From NCBI GenBank assembly GCA_034231615.1, contig CM067304.1, forward strand, positions 20,766,589 through 20,830,588: a stretch of 64,000 nucleotides of DNA, written 5' to 3'. The notes beneath the pieces are model-generated. The model did not search any database. It saw only the letters and a list, made by a program, of their open reading frames with translations, and was not told the origin of the DNA. Made by a program: the position numbers and the translations under genes. The DNA is from Meghimatium bilineatum (lineage: Eukaryota > Mollusca > Gastropoda > Stylommatophora > Philomycidae). Every line of letters starts with the position of its first letter. Within the stretch, counting starts at the first letter, position 1. Of this stretch, positions 55,501 to 58,500 are shown in pieces.

Positions 55501-58500
55501 TCCTCCTGAAAAATCCACAGGATCAACCAACTTTCTACTCCAGAAGATGGCATAGCACCTCAACCCCAGACCTGGCATTCTACACCTCAGAACTGGCTGG
55601 AATAATGGAAAGAACAATAGGCGAACAACTTGGTGGCAGTGATCATCGTCCAGCTATCATCAAAGTGAGCAAAACATTGATTACAAGACCAACTAAGCCA
55701 AGATAGAACTACAAGAAAGCAATCTGGCACATATATAAACATAGAGCAAACCTACTTACAAAAGTCATAAAAGTAACAGGCAGAGACATCAACACTATTA
55801 TCGTGGAGTTTAATAAAGGAATACTTCAGGCAGCTAAGGAGACAATACCAAGAGGAGCAAGGAAGAATTATGTACCATACTAGACCAACACACTCCAAAA
55901 ACTACAGGTAGACCTGACTGAAGCACGTAATAGGGCAGAGACGCAACCATCCCAACAGAACCACATCGCTGTACAAAAAAAAACAAAGCAAAGTTCACTA
56001 AATAAAAGATAGAAACACAGAGAAGATGCTGGAGGGAAATAACTCAAAAATTAAATTTTGAAACGGAAAGGAGAAAGCTGTGGAAACTAACCAAGCAAAT
56101 AAATTATAATAGCACTACCCAGCGATAAAAAAAAACACTTGAAGATTCAGGTAAAATCCACTCTGGTAAACAAGCAGCCGACGAGCTTGCGGAATCTTAC
56201 AGAAAGGAAAGCACAATTACCATCAATTCATGTAGATAACAAAACATTCGTCAAGAAATAAACAATGATAATAATAACACAAACTGCCCAGGCGTCATGT
56301 CCAAACTATTCACACTACAAGAAATAAATGCATCTATATGGAAATCAAAGGATAGAAAATCACCAGTACCGGACGGTGTCACCAATAAAATGCTTAGGAA
56401 CCTCGGACAGGCAGCATTGTACAAATTATTAGATATATAACTATAGCTGTGAAACAGGCAATGTACTACAGTTGTGGAGAGAAGCGTTTATGTGTCCTAT
56501 TATTAAAAAAAGGTACGGACAAATAGAAGCCTGACAGTTACAGACCAATATGTCTAACGAGTTGTGTCTGCAAGACAATGGAAAGGATGGTCAACAGAAG
56601 ACTAAAGTGGTACCTAGAGTCAGAGAGGCTATTGGTGACAGAACAAGCTGGGTTTAGAGAGTGTAACAGCACATAAAACCAAATAACATTCTTGTCCCAG
56701 ATTATTGAAGATACATTTTAAGAAAAGAAAAAAGTTTTCACCATATGGATAGATCTTCAAAAAGCTTTCGACAAGATCTGGAAAGATGGAATAAAGTTAC
56801 AAACAAACGGAAGTGTGGGCAACATGAGCAAGTGGATCCGTTCCTTCCTACACAATAGGAAAGCAAGAATCACCATGGAAGGATTCAGTAACAAAAAACG
56901 TTCTATTAAAACATGGAGTTCCTCAAGGCTTAGTACTGTCTCCAGCTCTGTTTCTTGTCTTCATAAACCATATAATTTGTGAATTGCCACAAGGTGTAAG
57001 AGCTGCAATGTACGCTGATGACTTGGTGGTGTGGTGTGTAGAAGAACATCTAAAGATCGTCAACAAAAAATACAAGAGGCAGCAGACAACAAAGCAGCAT
57101 GGGCAGATAAATGGATGGTAAAGATATATGCTGAAAAGTCCTCAAGAACACTCTTCACACTCTCAAATAAGGACAAAGCAGGAGAGATAAAACTTGGAAA
57201 TGTACATATCCAAACAGAAGACGAGCCAGTGTACTTGGGCACTACGCTAGATAAAAGACTGACATGGAGGCCTCACATTTAGAAAGTAGAAACAAAGGCA
57301 AGAAAGAAACTTGACTTCCTGAGGAAATTGGCAGGAACAAACTGGAGGCCAATGAGGCAACCTTAAAGAAGGTATATACAGGTGCAATTAGACCAGTACT
57401 AGAATATGGATCATCCGCATGGACTTCAGCAGCCAACTCTCATCTACAAACCCTGAAAAAGGTACAAAATCAAGTACTACGCTTTATTACAGGTGCCATG
57501 AAGACCTCTCCCATAAATAAAATGGAAAAGATTACAGGTATCACCTCCTTACCATACAGGCGAGACACTAAGACCATGGTCATACAGAAAAGTACAAGAG
57601 TACGCCAGCACATTCAATGAGGGCCAGATACGGTGACCTAGCCAGTGGAAGACAAGAGGAGCAGTTTTATACACCGATCCTAAAAACTAAATAGAAAATA
57701 TAAGGATGAACTACCAGACATAACAAGAGAGATAACACCAACACTTTTTCCAGTTCCGTGGGAGCGATACCCAAATCTCACTATCCGAACCACCATAAAC
57801 AACTACCACACTATGATGGAATTGAATAATCTCCAAAATAAAACAATAGTATGCAACATGATTGAAGATATGTACCCCAGAGAAGCACGGATACAAGAAT
57901 ATACCGATGTATCAGCAACCAGAGCAGTAGAGAATGGAGGTGCTGGCGTGTACATAAAATATCCAGAAAAAAAAATGAATCCACATGTACACCAATTGGA
58001 ATATTCTGCTCCAACTACTCTGCAGAAGTACAGACTTTAAACATTGCTGCAGAAATAATTAAAAACACAAGCCAATGTCCTCACGTGGTAGTTCTTACTG
58101 ATGCTATGTCTGTCCTACAAGCCATTGAGAGCGATAAACTGCGAGACCTGAAAGGAAGCCATGCGAGAAGTTAGTATCCAAAGAAGAGTAATACTACAGT
58201 GGATACCATCCTACTGTGCATACCAGGTAATGAAGAGGCAGATAGACTGTCAAAGGATGAAGCAACACAGGAACAAAAAGACCAAGAAATCACCTGCCAA
58301 GAAAAGAGGACCATAATCAAAGCTATCAGGAAAGTCGACCACCCAACAGACAGTTACCGCTTTCTCGATTGAGCAGAGCAGGTTATTATCTTCCGCATCA
58401 GAACAGGACACAACAGGTTAAACAGCCACTTAAATAGACTAAGACTGGTCCCATCACCTCAATGCCCTTATGGGAAGGAAGCACAGACCGCTGAACATAT